Shown here one piece after another: positions 62,208-64,000 of a DNA stretch of 64,000 nt. The notes under the pieces were generated by a model. It saw only the letters and a program-made list of their open reading frames with translations. It was not told the DNA's origin and ran no database searches. The DNA lies in NCBI GenBank assembly GCA_016840405.1, contig JAEOSK010000009.1:1-64000 (forward strand), read 5' to 3'. Each line of letters starts with the position of its first letter. Position 1 is the stretch's first letter. A program made the translations under genes and the position numbers. This stretch comes from Candidatus Hermodarchaeum yapensis. Lineage in GTDB: Archaea > Asgardarchaeota > Hermodarchaeia > Hermodarchaeales > Hermodarchaeaceae.

Positions 62208-63041
62208 ATGAGTTCTTCTCAAGCACAGCTTGGTTCAGTAAGTGTAGGTGACAATCAGCCAGTAGCCATAATGGGAATTATCAATCTGGATCCCCACTCT
62301 TTCTATCAGAACTCCTACCATGCCTCTTCCAAGGAAGTTCTATCAGCCGTTGAGAGAATGGTAGATGAGAATGTTGATATGATTGACGTTGGTGGTGTAT
62401 CAACCGCACCTGGTTCTCCTATACCGCCAGTTGAGATAGAAAAAAAGCGCGTAGTCAAGATTATTCAATCAATTGTAAAAAACTGGGACGTACCAGTATC
62501 AATCGATACATACCGGGCATCAGTTGCACAGGTTGCCCTAGTAAAAGGTGCAACTATTGTCAATGATGTATCTGGGTTGAAATTTGATCCCAATATGGCT
62601 AAAATCATCCAAGATTTTGGCGCAAGTTGCGTGCTAATGGCTACAAAAAACCGACCTGGTGACCGGACTACTAGTACTCAGGTAGTATCCGCATTGAGAA
62701 GGAGTCTCCATATTGCTCATACTGCAGAAATTCCCTCAAACTTTATTGTTGTAGATCCAGGTCTTGGATTTGGCAAACCGTTCCAAAATGACTTGGAACT
62801 TATTCGGAACTTAAGGAAAATCCGGATTCTGAAAAAACCAATTTTACTGGGCGTGTCTAGAAAAAGTTTCATCGGCAAGGTTTTGGGCTATCCTTCTCCC
62901 CAAGACCGTCTATTTGGGACACTTGCAGCTGTGACAATTGCCATACTGGAAGGTGCTCATGTTATTCGGGCTCATGATGTTCGCGCAACGAGTGACTGCG
63001 CAAAAATGGTCACTGCGTTTTCTAGTAACTTAAGAATGTGA
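62208..63041 (+). CDS. folP: Dihydropteroate synthase-like protein
   Basis: 277-residue TIM barrel: MGIINLDPHSFYQ, MIDVGGVSTAPGSP, SIDTYRASVAQ, INDVSG-type IVNDVSGL, DPGLGFGKPFQNDLELI, and GVSRKSFIG; these line the pterin pocket in DHPS. Canonical enzymes have NVTPDSF; here NLDPHSF. It could serve folate or tetrahydromethanopterin synthesis. Six bp before cofE, so co-transcribed. Confidence 0.85.
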   Translation: MSSSQAQLGSVSVGDNQPVAIMGIINLDPHSFYQNSYHASSKEVLSAVERMVDENVDMIDVGGVSTAPGSPIPPVEIEKKRVVKIIQSIVKNWDVPVSIDTYRASVAQVALVKGATIVNDVSGLKFDPNMAKIIQDFGASCVLMATKNRPGDRTTSTQVVSALRRSLHIAHTAEIPSNFIVVDPGLGFGKPFQNDLELIRNLRKIRILKKPILLGVSRKSFIGKVLGYPSPQDRLFGTLAAVTIAILEGAHVIRAHDVRATSDCAKMVTAFSSNLRM

Positions 63042-63047
63042 AGAAAA

Positions 63048-63827
63048 ATGGAGCTAATAGGTATTAGGACTCCAATTATCCAGCCTGGAGATGACTTAAT
63101 TGAACATCTGGTTTCTGCCATTACTGAACAAGGGCTAACAGTAGAATCTCAGGACATCATCGTTGTGGCTGAAACGGTTGTTGCAACAGCGCAAAACCGG
63201 CTTCGTAAATTGTCGACGGTTTCGGTTTCCCCTCAAGCTCAGGAATTAGCTGAGCGTTATGAAATGGATGTGCATTTGGTTCAAATCATCTTGGAAGAGG
63301 CGGATGAAATACTCGGGGGTGTACCTCATGTACTCCTGACCATTAAGGATAACACCTTGATGGCCAATGCTGGAATAGATCGGTCGAATGCACCATCAGG
63401 TCATGTGGTACTTCTCCCATCCAAAACTACAGAGACCGCTTGGCAAATTAAAAACGAGTTAGAAAAGAAAACTGGTCATGAGCTGGGTATTGTGATTGCA
63501 GACAGTCGGACACAGCCCTTACGACTCGGTACCGTCGGGCTCGCGGTAGCTGTTGCCGGAATTGAACCAATCAAAGACTATCGTGGGCAATCAGACCTCT
63601 TTTCATATCCTCTTCGTATCACCCGATCTGCCATCGCAGATAATCTCGCTTCAGCAGCACAACTCATCATGGGAGAAGCTGATGAACAAATTCCAGCGGT
63701 CATAATTCGGGGAGCACCTGTTACTTTCACGAAAAGACGAGTTTCACCCAACGAGCTGACAATCTCTCGGCAAGAATGTTTGTATATGGCAATTTTTGAA
63801 CAATACAGAAATTCAGCTACGATATAA
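63048..63827 (+). CDS. cofE: Coenzyme F420-0:L-glutamate ligase
   Basis: Adds glutamate residues to F420-0 with GTP. 259 residues: GIRTPIIQPGDDL, DIIVVAETVVATAQ, TANAGID-like LMANAGIDRSNAP, VLLPSKTTETA, VIADSRTQPLRLGTVGLAVAVAGI; all typical CofE blocks. Shows that the organism makes F420. Start ATG 63048. Confidence 0.93.
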   Translation: MELIGIRTPIIQPGDDLIEHLVSAITEQGLTVESQDIIVVAETVVATAQNRLRKLSTVSVSPQAQELAERYEMDVHLVQIILEEADEILGGVPHVLLTIKDNTLMANAGIDRSNAPSGHVVLLPSKTTETAWQIKNELEKKTGHELGIVIADSRTQPLRLGTVGLAVAVAGIEPIKDYRGQSDLFSYPLRITRSAIADNLASAAQLIMGEADEQIPAVIIRGAPVTFTKRRVSPNELTISRQECLYMAIFEQYRNSATI

Positions 63828-64000
63828 TTTTTGTAAAAAGGCGGAGAGCGGCTCAGTACTCAAGATCCCTGTCATTCCTATAGAGTTCTATAGGTCGTAA
63901 GGGTCAGGTCTTCACAGCCATTCTCCAGCTAAAATCAGGTTTTCTTGCCTTTTATGCCTTGAGCATCAAAAAAGAATGGTGCGGCTTCCGGGAATTTCGG

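Noticed and set aside
63976-64000. TGGTGCGGC near the right edge, resembling the CCA end of a minus-strand tRNA
   Set aside because: The following bases do not give a proper T loop in what is visible, and the rest is outside the window.
1-64000. CRISPR arrays, rRNA genes and complete insertion sequences
   Set aside because: None seen: no regularly spaced direct repeats, no rRNA signature and no transposase frames.

Overview
The window is a gene-dense stretch of an archaeal chromosome, AT-rich and fully archaeal in its information machinery: TFB, aEF-2, aRF1, RFC small and large subunits, DNA polymerase D small subunit, two Orc1/Cdc6 proteins, RadB and ribosomal protein S25e. Several traits point to an Asgard (Heimdall-like) archaeon: an OSTC/DC2-like oligosaccharyltransferase subunit, a Roadblock protein beside an MglA-like small GTPase, an EF-2 paralogue without the diphthamide histidine, and noncanonical bulge-helix-bulge (BHB) introns. 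FtsZ with an upstream ribbon-helix-helix gene, and F420 synthesis (CofE), fit the same picture. The lineage is inferred; no phylogeny was run.

Layout. 0-5.7 kb: TFB and a Tad-like pilus locus (pilin-like protein, ATPase, two TadC-like membrane proteins, Flp-like prepilin). 5.7-7.2 kb: a cdrS-like regulator and ftsZ. 7.5-10.3 kb: a tRNA-Leu with a D-arm intron, a solitary omegaRNA-like gene, and a Roadblock / unknown / MglA-type GTPase operon. 10.4-15.6 kb: two-subunit fumarase convergent with a thiol:fumarate-reductase-like flavoprotein and iron-sulfur pair. 15.8-26.6 kb: S25e, secreted Ig-like proteins, the intron-split EF-2 paralogue, a radical SAM enzyme and a winged-helix regulator. 26.7-32.4 kb: rfcS (with intein), rfcL and an orc1 operon. 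32.5-40.1 kb: OSTC-like protein, CarS, RadB, XPD-like helicase, an AAA+ ATPase locus and an HTH-CBS regulator, with tandem 9-bp repeats in the spacers. 40.2-47.7 kb: HypF, a probable replication origin with ORB elements, a second orc1, a DUF2240-like gene and DP1. 48-56 kb: two paralogous winged-helix proteins, MoxR/VWA, a PhoU-type regulator, four tRNAs and a second omegaRNA-like gene. 56-64 kb: ValRS, aRF1, UMP kinase, GcvT, a dihydropteroate-synthase-like protein and CofE.

Three things stand out. First, the EF-2 paralogue is interrupted by a 31-nt segment that folds as a canonical BHB; cutting after the second base of each 3-nt bulge restores the conserved switch I sequence exactly. Second, two near-identical free-standing RNAs resemble the 3' end/omegaRNA of IS200/IS605 TnpB elements, yet no tnpB is present; each has the same TATA-like box at the same distance. 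Third, at 42.6-44.1 kb several copies of the archaeal origin recognition box flank an AT-rich segment next to an orc1/cdc6 gene, marking a probable oriC.
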